A stretch of 17,074 nt of DNA from Patulibacter sp. (GTDB lineage Bacteria > Actinomycetota > Thermoleophilia > Solirubrobacterales > Solirubrobacteraceae), in contig JAVHXX010000032.1 of assembly GCA_031119595.1 (NCBI GenBank), positions 1 through 17,074 on the forward strand. The letters are read 5' to 3'. The translations under genes were made by a program, and so were the position numbers. Shown in pieces: positions 1 to 7,248 of this stretch. The stretch's first letter is position 1; every line of letters begins with the position of its first letter. The notes beneath the pieces were generated by a model. The model searched no databases, was not told where the DNA came from, and was given only the letters and a program-made list of their open reading frames with translations.

Positions 1-200
1 GTACAGGAGTGTAGGCCGGTGCCACCAGCTTCTGGAGGGACCGGCGCGGATAATTCCGCTCTCTGGCCGAATTGGCATTTCCGTCTGTCCGCTTTGCTTC
101 AACATGCAGGCGTTTCCGATCGGTGTCCGGGAACCCGAACCGGCACTCCGCAGCGTGAGACGAAACGGCGCGGCGCCGGGCGATTCGGAGGCTTTGCGGG

Positions 201-866
201 TCAGCCGTCGAGGCCGCGCCGGGTGGCCCAGCGGGCGAGCTCGTGGCGGCTGGAGAGCTGCGTCTTGCGCAACACGGACGAGACGTGGGTTTCCACAGTC
301 CGCGGGCTGATGTCGAGCTTGAGCGCCGCCTGCTTGTAGGAGTAGCCGCGGGCGATGAGGCGGAGCACCTCGCGCTCGCGCGCGGTGAGCTGCTCGACCT
401 CCGGGTCGACCGCGCCCATCGGCGTGTTCCCCGAGAACGCCTCGAGCACGAACCCGGCCAGGCGCGGGCTGAACACCGGCTCGCCGTCCGCCACCTGCAC
501 GATCGCCGCGACGAGCTCCTCGGTCCGGATCGTCTTCTCGACATACCCGCGCGCGCCCGCGCGGACGACCGCGACCACGTCCTCGGGCGCGTCGGACACG
601 GTGAGCGCGAGGAACCGCTGCGTCGGGCGCTGCGCGAGGACCTGCTCGATCACGGCGACCCCGCCGCCCTGCGGCATGTGGACGTCGAGCAGGACGACAT
701 CCGGCGCGGCCCGCAGGATCACGCGCACCGCCCCGTCGACGTCCTCGGCCTCGCCGACCACGTGCACGCTCCCGGCGATCTCGCTCCGCACGCCGGCACG
801 GAACAGCGCGTGGTCGTCGACGAGCACCACCGTCGGGAGCGGCGCGGCGGCGTCCTCGACGCTCAT
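201..866 (-). CDS. LuxR/NarL-family response regulator of a LiaFSR-like system
   Basis: A 221-residue two-component response regulator of the usual NarL/FixJ length. The receiver domain spans about residues 12-125. The acidic pocket is D17/D18, the phospho-acceptor is D61 in LLDVHMP, and the conserved lysine is K111. A LuxR-type helix-turn-helix follows at about 158-215 (LTAREREVLRLIARGYSYKQ, then SPRTVETHVSSVLRK), so it should bind DNA as a phosphorylation-controlled transcription factor. The ATG at 864-866 overlaps the stop of the histidine kinase gene (863-865) as ATGA, so translation is probably coupled and the kinase is its likely partner. It is the last gene of the three-gene operon. 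The target genes cannot be read from the sequence; autoregulation is usual in Lia/Vra-type systems but is only inference here. The family call is very secure and the pathway call is moderate. Confidence 0.95.
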   Translation of the reverse strand: MSVEDAAAPLPTVVLVDDHALFRAGVRSEIAGSVHVVGEAEDVDGAVRVILRAAPDVVLLDVHMPQGGGVAVIEQVLAQRPTQRFLALTVSDAPEDVVAVVRAGARGYVEKTIRTEELVAAIVQVADGEPVFSPRLAGFVLEAFSGNTPMGAVDPEVEQLTAREREVLRLIARGYSYKQAALKLDISPRTVETHVSSVLRKTQLSSRHELARWATRRGLDG

Positions 867-2080
867 GCGCCGCGGTCCGTCTCGGCCGTGTCGAGGACGA
901 TCGCGACCTCGGTGCCCTGTGGGCCGCTGTCGATCCGTGCGGTCCCGCCGACGTGCGTCATGCGGCCGATGATCGCGTCCCGCACGCCGCGGCGCTCGTC
1001 CGCCACCGCGGCGGGATCGAATCCCGGGCCGGTGTCGCGGACGAACACCTCGCGGCGCGTGCCCTCGACCTCGACGAACACGCGCACCGGACTCCCGGCG
1101 TGGCGGACGGCGTTGCGCATCGCCTCGCGGGCCGCGCGAACCATCGCGTCGGCCACGCGGTCGAGCGGGGCGTTCCCCACGGACACGACCTCGATGACCG
1201 CGCCGGGCTCCTCGTCCTCGACCTCCTGCGCCGCGGCGCGGACCGCGCCGGCGAGCGAGGTCGACGTGGCGTCGTCACGGCCGGCGAGCCAGGCGCGCAG
1301 GCTGCGCTCCTGCTGGCGTGCGAGCTGCTGCACGCGGGCCTCGTCGCCGGCGCTGCGCTGGATGAGCGCGAGGGTCTGGAGGACCGAGTCGTGGAGATGC
1401 GCGGCGACGACCTGTTCCTCGCGGGCGACGGTCGCCTCGGTGGTCGTCGCGACGCGGTGGTGGCGGGCACCCGGGGCGAGCCACCGGGCGATCGCCCAGC
1501 CGACCACGAGCGAGACCACGACGAGCGCGAAGCTCAGCGACTTCGCGCCGTCGTCGGTGTAGCGGGCGACGCTGTCGATGACCGACGCCACGAGCCTGAT
1601 CGCGAGCAGCACGAACAGCGCGCCGAGCAGCAGTGGACCGAGCCGGCGGAGCGCCGCGGCCGAGGCCTCGCGGGGTGTCGGGCCGCCCGCAAGCGCCTGC
1701 CACGGCGTCTCACCGCGAGCGAGGCGACCGCGGGCATCGAGGAGCGGCAGCGCCATGAGCGCGACGCCGAGCGAGGCCAGCACGAATGCGCCGGCCGCGA
1801 ACTCGACGTGGAGCGCCACGACGATCGACCAGGCGGTGGCGACGATCGCGGACCCGAGCACCGCGAACAGCACCTGCACGCCGCGGCCGGAACGGAAGAG
1901 CAGGAGCGTGCGACGGGCGATCTCGCCGAGCACGAAGACGACGGCGAAGATCGCGCACACGGCGGTCGGCCAGCCTGAGCCGCCGGGGCCGACGAGCATC
2001 GCGGACCCGAGCGCGGCGATGCCGGCCCCGGCGGCCAGGAGCGGGAGCATCCGCACGGACGGCTTGGCGAGGACGCTCAT
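863..2080 (-). CDS. Membrane sensor histidine kinase (HisKA_3/NarL-type), LiaS/PspC-associated type
   Basis: A 405-residue sensor kinase. The N-terminal half has about six hydrophobic segments (roughly residues 12-30, 38-54, 70-90, 95-113, 148-166, 183-200) and no large extracellular sensor loop. This suggests it senses within the membrane or through a partner protein. The dimerisation/phosphoacceptor helix carries H230 in HLHDSVLQTL, the HisKA_3 pattern that pairs with NarL-type regulators. The HATPase domain has the N box (REAMRNAVRHAG, N323) and a G1 box (DTGPGFDP, 349-356). The reading frame stays open far upstream, but that part is a shadow of the neighbouring gene. The ATG at 2078-2080 overlaps the upstream gene's stop as ATGA, and its own stop overlaps the regulator start in the same way. 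It likely phosphorylates the regulator encoded at 201-866. Confidence 0.93.
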   Translation of the reverse strand: MSVLAKPSVRMLPLLAAGAGIAALGSAMLVGPGGSGWPTAVCAIFAVVFVLGEIARRTLLLFRSGRGVQVLFAVLGSAIVATAWSIVVALHVEFAAGAFVLASLGVALMALPLLDARGRLARGETPWQALAGGPTPREASAAALRRLGPLLLGALFVLLAIRLVASVIDSVARYTDDGAKSLSFALVVVSLVVGWAIARWLAPGARHHRVATTTEATVAREEQVVAAHLHDSVLQTLALIQRSAGDEARVQQLARQQERSLRAWLAGRDDATSTSLAGAVRAAAQEVEDEEPGAVIEVVSVGNAPLDRVADAMVRAAREAMRNAVRHAGSPVRVFVEVEGTRREVFVRDTGPGFDPAAVADERRGVRDAIIGRMTHVGGTARIDSGPQGTEVAIVLDTAETDRGA

Positions 2081-3423
2081 GACGTGCCTCCCGCGTTCGT
2101 GACGTCGGCCGGGTCGACGTCGGTGTCGCTCCCCTGCATCGCGCGGGCCTCGCCGAGGCCGTTCACCTCGACGGACAGGCGCGCGTTGGTCCCACCGTGC
2201 ACCGGCTTCTGCGCGATCGACGAACGCCGCGTGGTCGGACCGCCGAGGAGCGTGTGGACCTTGCCGTCGTCGTCGCGCAGGGCCTGGGGCTGGGTCTCGA
2301 AGACGTAGCCTCGGTCGCGGAGCTCGGCACGGCTCGCGCAGGCGCCGGCGTACCGGCGGGCCTGGGCCGCGGCCCAGATGACCATGCGACGCTCCCACGC
2401 GACCCAGCGGGCGCGGTTCGCCGCCGTGCGCACCCAGGCGCCATCGGCCCAGCGCAGCTGCCCCGGCGACGGTGGCGGGGTGACGCCGGCCGGCCAGAGC
2501 ATCCCGGTCTGCTGGTCGTAGGAGGCATCGGCGTCGAGCGGGCCGACCCAGTCCGGGTAGTCGCGGATCACGATCTGTTGTGAGCCCTGCAGGTTCAGCT
2601 TGAGCGTGGGAGCGTCGGGGCGGCCCGACGCACGGGTCCACGGACGCGTGATCGTCGACTGCTGGCGCCCGTAGGCGAGCAGCGGCTGCCACGGGGCGGC
2701 GTCGTGGGAGCCGTCGACGGCCACGGTCTCGCTGCGCCGGGTCGCCGCCTGCGTGAGTCCCACGTCGGAGAAGGAGAGTCCGGTGTCGGCGGAGCTGACC
2801 CCGGCAAGCCGCAGGGCCTGGTCGGCCAGGCCGCCCTGCGAGACGATCGTGGCGTTGGCTTCGACCTCGAGGTCGAAGCACCGGTCGCGCGGCAGGGCGA
2901 CCACGAGCAGCCCGTCGTCGTTCGTCGCCGCGATGGCCGTGGACGAGCCGTCGGCGGCCTTGAAGTGCCGCAGGTCGATGAGCATGGGCCCGACGCCGTG
3001 GCGGTAGAGCTGCGGAACGTCGGACGGCGTCTTGGGCGCCGCGACGAAACTGCCGATCTGACGCGCGTACCGGGTGGTGCTGAGGGCCTGCGACGCCGTG
3101 GTGAGCGTGAGCGCGCAGACGACGACCGCGATCGGCAGGGCCGCACGCCGCCAGACCGTCGCGGCGACGACGGCCGCGAGGACCGCGACCGCGAGCGAGA
3201 CCGCCGACAGGCCGAACACCGCGAGCAGTGCGCCGGCCCAGGCGGCGACGACGGCGAGGGCGACGGTGATGAAGAGCGCGAGCAGCCAGACGGCGAGGGC
3301 GCGTACGGAGCCGCGGCGCTGGGGCATGTCGGCGGGTGGGGCGGTCGGCGACGTCACCGGCGCGTCGTCGGTGGCCGGGGCCACGGGCGGATCGCCGCTC
3401 GGGTCGGGGAGGTCGTGAGGCAT
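2077..3423 (-). CDS. Membrane protein with LiaF/PspC-type toastrack domain
   Basis: A 448-residue protein that heads the two-component operon. A Pro/Ala-rich cytoplasmic tail (1-37) is followed by three hydrophobic segments (about 42-65, 66-90, 94-113). Next comes a beta-rich outer domain whose pattern at about 140-195 (GVGPMLIDLRHFK, GLLVVALPRDRCFDLEVEA) matches LiaF/PspC-associated toastrack domains. The C-terminal half (about 250-448) is not recognisable to me. I see no PspC domain at the N-terminus, unlike many actinobacterial relatives. LiaF-like proteins restrain or tune a cognate kinase during envelope stress, and that role is inferred here from the gene order. I chose the ATG at 3421-3423 because GGGAGG lies 8 nt upstream (3432-3437 on this strand). 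An in-frame ATG at 3459 has no ribosome-binding site. It overlaps the kinase gene by 4 bp. Confidence 0.8.
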   Translation of the reverse strand: MPHDLPDPSGDPPVAPATDDAPVTSPTAPPADMPQRRGSVRALAVWLLALFITVALAVVAAWAGALLAVFGLSAVSLAVAVLAAVVAATVWRRAALPIAVVVCALTLTTASQALSTTRYARQIGSFVAAPKTPSDVPQLYRHGVGPMLIDLRHFKAADGSSTAIAATNDDGLLVVALPRDRCFDLEVEANATIVSQGGLADQALRLAGVSSADTGLSFSDVGLTQAATRRSETVAVDGSHDAAPWQPLLAYGRQQSTITRPWTRASGRPDAPTLKLNLQGSQQIVIRDYPDWVGPLDADASYDQQTGMLWPAGVTPPPSPGQLRWADGAWVRTAANRARWVAWERRMVIWAAAQARRYAGACASRAELRDRGYVFETQPQALRDDDGKVHTLLGGPTTRRSSIAQKPVHGGTNARLSVEVNGLGEARAMQGSDTDVDPADVTNAGGTS

Positions 3424-3431
3424 GGGTCGAG

Positions 3432-3437
3432 CCTCCC
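3432..3437 (-). promoter_or_regulatory. Ribosome binding site deciding the start of the toastrack protein
   Basis: On the minus strand this reads GGGAGG, 8 nt upstream of the ATG at 3423. It selects that start over the in-frame ATG 36 nt further upstream, which has pyrimidine-rich CCTCCC in front of it. Confidence 0.6.
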
Positions 3438-3493
3438 GCGGACCACGCGTCGCGCCCATCGGGAGGTATCCGGTGCAGTCTCAGGGATGTCCC

Positions 3494-3534
3494 GGAGCCG
3501 TGCGCGCCGGGGCGGTGCGCACGGCTCCGTTTTT
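3494..3534 (+). terminator. Terminator-like hairpin between divergent genes
   Basis: A perfect 12-bp inverted repeat (GGAGCCGTGCGC at 3494-3505, its complement at 3517-3528) with an 11-nt loop is followed by GTTTTT on the plus strand. This is the form of a rho-independent terminator for plus-strand transcription. No plus-strand gene precedes it. It lies between the divergent toastrack gene and the UDP-sugar decarboxylase gene, about 60 nt before the latter's start. It could end a short upstream RNA, act as an attenuator, or insulate the two promoters. The minus strand has no T run beside it. Confidence 0.65.
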
Positions 3535-3578
3535 CACGGCGCCTCGGGGCGAGGGGCCCGGCGGGACCGTGCGTTCTC

Positions 3579-3584
3579 TAGAGT
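3579..3584 (+). promoter_or_regulatory. Possible -10 box of the decarboxylase gene
   Basis: TAGAGT matches the -10 consensus TATAAT at four positions, including the key T1, A2 and T6. It lies only 10 nt before the ATG at 3595. No Shine-Dalgarno sequence is visible in between, so a leaderless or near-leaderless mRNA is possible. No convincing -35 box was found, so the call is weak. Confidence 0.3.
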
Positions 3585-3594
3585 CCCGCCTCTT

Positions 3595-4533
3595 ATGGCG
3601 ACGTGTGTTGTGACCGGCGGAGCCGGGTTTCTTGGTTCTCATCTGAGCGAGACGCTCATCGCGCGTGGGCATCGGGTGATCTGCGTGGACAACCTGGAGA
3701 CGGGGTCGCTGCGCAACATCGAGCATCTGCGGGATTCGTTCGAGTTTCGTCAGGTCGACATCATCGAGCCGTTCTTCATCGATGAGCCGGTCGATTTCGT
3801 GTATCACCTGGCGTCGCCGGCCAGCCCGATCGATTACCTGCGGTTGCCGCTGCACACGCTGAAGGTCGGGTCGTACGGCACCCATCACGCGCTGGGGCTG
3901 GCGAAGAAGCATCGTGCGCGGTTCCTGATCGCGTCCACGAGTGAGGTGTACGGCGATCCGCAGGTCCATCCGCAGCCGGAGTCGTACTGGGGTCACGTGA
4001 ACCCGATCGGTCCGCGTGGCGTGTACGACGAGGCCAAGCGGTACGCCGAGGCGCTCACGATGGCCTACCACCGCTACCAGGGCGTCAACACGGCGCTGAT
4101 GCGGATCTTCAACACCTACGGGCCGCGGATGCGCGCCAACGACGGTCGCGCGATCCCGACGTTCATGCGTCAGGCGCTGCAGGGCAAGCCGATCACCGTG
4201 TTCGGAGACGGTTCCCAGACCCGCTCGTTCTGTTACGTCGACGACCTGATCGCCGGCATGATCGCGCTGGCGGAGTCCAGCGTCCACGAGCCCGTCAACA
4301 TCGGCAACCCCGTCGAGTTCACACTCCTGGAACTCGCCGAAGCCGTCGTCGACGTCACCGGATCCAAGAGCGAGATCGTCTTCGAGGCGCTCCCCACCGA
4401 CGACCCCAAGATCCGCCGCCCCGACATCACCCGCGCCAAGCAGCACCTCGACTGGGAACCCAAGATCCAGCTCCGCGAAGGCCTCGAGAAGACCCTCGAG
4501 ATCGCCGGCGTCGAACAACTCATCGGCCACTGA
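3595..4533 (+). CDS. uxs: UDP-glucuronate decarboxylase family protein (UDP-xylose synthase, SDR family)
   Basis: A 312-residue extended short-chain dehydrogenase/reductase. The NAD-binding GGAGFLGSH is at residues 8-16, with D32 (VDN) after the second strand. UXS-type blocks are clear: HLASPASPIDY (71-81), ASTSEVYGDP with catalytic-region E117, YWGHVNPIGPR, and the Y144-x3-K148 catalytic pair in YDEAKR. RIFNTYGPRM and GDGSQTRSFCYVDD follow. The reaction is UDP-glucuronate to UDP-xylose plus CO2 in the cytosol, supplying xylose for surface glycans. The length is normal for soluble bacterial UXS. The frame is open long before this ATG, but the Rossmann motif starts directly after it. Codon choice changes sharply along the gene: CTG, CCG and T-ending codons come first, then almost only C-ending codons after about 4250. 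A related dTDP/UDP-glucose 4,6-dehydratase activity is less likely given the UXS blocks. Confidence 0.9.
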   Translation: MATCVVTGGAGFLGSHLSETLIARGHRVICVDNLETGSLRNIEHLRDSFEFRQVDIIEPFFIDEPVDFVYHLASPASPIDYLRLPLHTLKVGSYGTHHALGLAKKHRARFLIASTSEVYGDPQVHPQPESYWGHVNPIGPRGVYDEAKRYAEALTMAYHRYQGVNTALMRIFNTYGPRMRANDGRAIPTFMRQALQGKPITVFGDGSQTRSFCYVDDLIAGMIALAESSVHEPVNIGNPVEFTLLELAEAVVDVTGSKSEIVFEALPTDDPKIRRPDITRAKQHLDWEPKIQLREGLEKTLEIAGVEQLIGH

Positions 4534-4542
4534 GCCACCCCA

Positions 4543-4598
4543 CGCGCCGGCGCTGAGCCGCCGGCGCGGCGGCCCTCGTGGCGGGGCCCGGGCCCCGC
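4543..4598. terminator. Hairpins between convergent genes
   Basis: The 72-bp gap between the convergent decarboxylase and DUF2207 genes holds a perfect 10-bp stem (4543-4552 with 4559-4568, 6-nt loop). It also holds an 18-bp perfect palindrome at 4581-4598 (GCGGGGCCC then its complement). Neither has a T run, so factor-independent termination is uncertain. The position after both stop codons fits a bidirectional 3'-end structure. Confidence 0.45.
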
Positions 4599-4605
4599 GG
4601 CCGGC

Positions 4606-6453
4606 CTACCAGGCTCCACCGCCACCTCCGCCCGAACCGCCTCCCCCGCCGCCACCTGCACCGCTCGACGACTGGGCTGCGACCTGGCTTGCAAAGCCCG
4701 AGCCGAAGCTCGACCCGTAGTCGTCGTTGCCCACGAAGGCGTAGCCGCCGGTCCCCGCCATGAACTCGGGCGAGGCGAGGATCGCCGCCGGGATTCGTCC
4801 CGACTCGATCACCCGCTGCGCCGTGCCGAAGGCGACGCCGAACACGAGGATCCGCTTCCACAGGGCGAGCGTCGCGGGCGGATCGTCCGAGAGGCGAGGG
4901 AAGTCGTGGGTCCAGCGGGAGAACGCCTGCCACTCGGCGCTCGCCTCGCGACTCTTCGACGCCAGACGTTCGAAGGCCTGACTGCGCGGGGCCAGGAGCA
5001 CCCCGATCGCGAGCATGAAACCGATGAGCGGGATGTACCCCTCGCTCGCGCGCTCCATCCCGGCGATGCCGATCGCCCCGAAGAGCACGATCGCGGCGCC
5101 GACGAGACCCCATCGCGCCCAGCGCAGGTCGGCCTCCCACGCGAGCGGCGCGCGACCGGCCTGCTCGAGCGCCCGGTTCATCGCCTCCCATTTCCCGCGC
5201 CAGGCCTCGCTGTGCTTCGGGATCCGCTCCTTGAGCCGCGATAGCGCGCGGGGCTCCTCGCCGATGAGTGCGTCGAAGAAGTTCAGAACACGTTGCTCGG
5301 CGGCGGTGAGCGCCGGCTCGGTCGGACGATCCTCGGCGACCCCCAAGACGAGGTCGAGCTGCTTCAGCTTCCTCGTCCCCTCTCCCGCGGCCTGGGTGTA
5401 GTAGCCGCGGTCGGCGAGGTCCAGGAGGGTCGCGAGGACGACCCGATCGGAGTAGACACCCTCGGTCGCGAAGCCGTGGCCCACCGCGGGGATCGCGTCC
5501 GAAGGCGGTCCCGGCAGGTACTTCGGCGCGGAGGCCGGGCGCTCGCGCGCGACCCAGAGCACGAGCGCGAAGAGCACGGCGAGGAGCGCTGCCGCCACGA
5601 GCGTGGCGAGGAGCGCATGCACCCACAGCCAGGCGCCGACGCGATCGAGGAGGCCCGGCGCTGCGGCGTCGGCGCGGCGCTCAAGGAACGCGCGTCCGTC
5701 TCCGGCGTGGCGCGCCGCACGGTCGACCGACGCGAACGCCGAGCGCGGGTAGATCGCTGAGAGCAGCACCTGGGTCCCGGCGGGAATCCGCTTCGCGGAC
5801 ACGCCGACGCCCGTGGCCGTGGTGATCGGCGAGGTGTCGACGTGACCGGGCTGGAGCCACACGCGTTCGGGGCGACCGTCGCCCGCAGCCGGATGCGACA
5901 GCGTGAGCGCAGCCGAGAGCTGCGGCACCGTGAACTCCCACTGGTCGCCCCAGATCGCCCAGTGCACGAGCACCACGTCGTCGTAGGCGTCGGTCGAGCC
6001 GAGCGCGCGGTACCGGAGCGTGAAGTCGCGTGATCCGCCGTCCTGGCCGTCGTAGTGCCACACGACGCGCTCGCCACCGTCGATCGGCGTCGTGCCGAAG
6101 AGGCCCGCCGTGTCGTCGGAGCCGATGGTCGTGTCGCCGCCGGGGCGGTACCGGCCGAGGGGCCCGTCGCTCACCGAGACATCGGTGAGGGTCGTCCGTG
6201 GGTTCAACGCGATATCGCGGTACGCGCCGGTGAACGCATCTCCCGAGTAGCGGAAGTGGAGGTGCTCCGCGACGTCGATCGCGCCGTCCGGCTGCACGTC
6301 GAGGTCGACTGCGGCCGCGCCGACGTCGAACTTCTTGTCGGTCGACGCCCCGGGTCCCCGGGTCCACGGGCCGAGCACCACGAAGAGGATCGCGGCCAAC
6401 GCGACAGCGAACCCGATCGACGTGGCGCCGCGGCCTGCGATGCCCTTCGTCAT
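4606..6453 (-). CDS. DUF2207 family membrane protein
   Basis: A 615-residue predicted membrane protein. It has an N-terminal signal/anchor segment (about 12-29) and a beta-rich outer domain (about 40-250) with the family-typical GAYRDI near residue 77. Two hydrophobic stretches follow: about 275-302, and a pair at 447-465 and 471-489. The tail is nearly all Gly/Ser (597-615, ending GGGGGGAW), a hallmark of DUF2207 proteins. The biochemical role is unknown; the family is often found beside lemA, as here. The ATG at 6451-6453 overlaps the lemA stop as ATGA, so the two are probably co-translated. A longer open frame upstream of this ATG is only a shadow of lemA. Confidence in the family is high; I offer no function. 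Confidence 0.88.
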   Translation of the reverse strand: MTKGIAGRGATSIGFAVALAAILFVVLGPWTRGPGASTDKKFDVGAAAVDLDVQPDGAIDVAEHLHFRYSGDAFTGAYRDIALNPRTTLTDVSVSDGPLGRYRPGGDTTIGSDDTAGLFGTTPIDGGERVVWHYDGQDGGSRDFTLRYRALGSTDAYDDVVLVHWAIWGDQWEFTVPQLSAALTLSHPAAGDGRPERVWLQPGHVDTSPITTATGVGVSAKRIPAGTQVLLSAIYPRSAFASVDRAARHAGDGRAFLERRADAAAPGLLDRVGAWLWVHALLATLVAAALLAVLFALVLWVARERPASAPKYLPGPPSDAIPAVGHGFATEGVYSDRVVLATLLDLADRGYYTQAAGEGTRKLKQLDLVLGVAEDRPTEPALTAAEQRVLNFFDALIGEEPRALSRLKERIPKHSEAWRGKWEAMNRALEQAGRAPLAWEADLRWARWGLVGAAIVLFGAIGIAGMERASEGYIPLIGFMLAIGVLLAPRSQAFERLASKSREASAEWQAFSRWTHDFPRLSDDPPATLALWKRILVFGVAFGTAQRVIESGRIPAAILASPEFMAGTGGYAFVGNDDYGSSFGSGFASQVAAQSSSGAGGGGGGGSGGGGGGAW

Positions 6454-7106
6454 GCGCGACCCTGGGCGCCGAACGAGGCGGTCGGTGCGGCGCGCGAGGC
6501 GATGTCCGCGGCGAAGAACTCGTGACGGCGGAACCCGAACACGGACGCGACGAGATTCGACGGCACCCGCTGGACGGCCGTGTTGTAGGTCTCCACGGTG
6601 TCGTTGTAGACGCGTCGCGTGATCTGGAGTTGGTCCTCGACGCGCACGAGCTGGTCCTGGAGCGCCCTGAACGAGGCCGACGCCATGAGGTCCGGGTAGG
6701 CCTCGGCGGTGCCGCGGAGAACTCCGATCTGCGTGCCGAGCGTGGCCTCGGCGGACACGCGCTCCGCGGCCGGAGCGGCATCGGCCGCCACCGCGGCGGC
6801 GCGGGCTTCGGTGACCGACTCGAGCGTCGTGCGTTCGTGGGTGGCGTAGCCCTGGACGGCCTGCACCAGGCCCGGGACGAGATCGTGTCGCTGCTTGAGG
6901 GTGACGTCGATCTGACCCCACGAGCTTTCGCACGCGAGGCGCAGCGACACGAGTCGGTTGTACGTGAGCAGGACGCCGAGCCCGACGAACGACACCACGA
7001 CGAGGACGACGACCAGGGCGATCACGGGCGGCACGCTACCGCTCGTTTCGGGCGCGCCGTGGCCGCGCACGGGCACGGCCGAGCGCGGTCCATCCGGGGT
7101 GAGCAT
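6450..7106 (-). CDS. lemA: LemA family protein
   Basis: A 218-residue LemA-family protein: one N-terminal transmembrane helix (about residues 26-48) followed by an all-helical outer domain. The LemA signature runs through YNRLVSLRLACESSWGQIDV, then LKQRHDLVPGLVQAVQGYATHE. The C-terminal block is YNTAVQRVPSNLVASVFGFR. The function is poorly defined; the family is linked to the envelope. It is paired with DUF2207 by a 4-bp overlap. The start is uncertain. I use the ATG at 7106; a GTG two codons earlier (7112) is also possible. Neither has a ribosome-binding site. The only strong Shine-Dalgarno-like run, GGAGGAGG (7139-7146 on this strand), is 8 nt before an in-frame CTG at 7130, so a non-canonical start cannot be excluded. 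Confidence 0.92.
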   Translation of the reverse strand: MLTPDGPRSAVPVRGHGAPETSGSVPPVIALVVVLVVVSFVGLGVLLTYNRLVSLRLACESSWGQIDVTLKQRHDLVPGLVQAVQGYATHERTTLESVTEARAAAVAADAAPAAERVSAEATLGTQIGVLRGTAEAYPDLMASASFRALQDQLVRVEDQLQITRRVYNDTVETYNTAVQRVPSNLVASVFGFRRHEFFAADIASRAAPTASFGAQGRA

Positions 7107-7152
7107 CGGCACAGCGACCGGCGTTGTCAGCCTGGACGCCTCCTCCGCCCCG

Positions 7153-7158
7153 TAGACT
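7153..7158 (+). promoter_or_regulatory. Possible -10 box for the sugar transferase
   Basis: TAGACT lies in the divergent gap before the sugar transferase gene. It resembles TAGAGT upstream of the decarboxylase. It sits inside the imperfect palindrome GTAGACTGCTAC. No well-spaced -35 box is visible; a TTGTCA at 7124-7129 is too far away. Weak call. Confidence 0.25.
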
Positions 7159-7248
7159 GCTACGTGCGTCCGTCGTTCTTACGGGCCGGACGCCCACCGC
7201 ATCGTTTGCGCCCCACCGGTGTTCAGACGTGCGGAGGCATCCTCACCC

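Noticed and set aside
15..45. Hairpin GCCGGT/ACCGGC as terminator of the regulator operon
   Set aside because: The stem is interrupted, there is no T run on the minus strand, and it lies more than 150 bp after the stop codon.
2081..2881. N-terminal extension of the kinase frame
   Set aside because: The frame is open but translates to Arg/Pro-rich sequence and overlaps the toastrack gene. The ATGA junction at 2077-2080 marks the real start.
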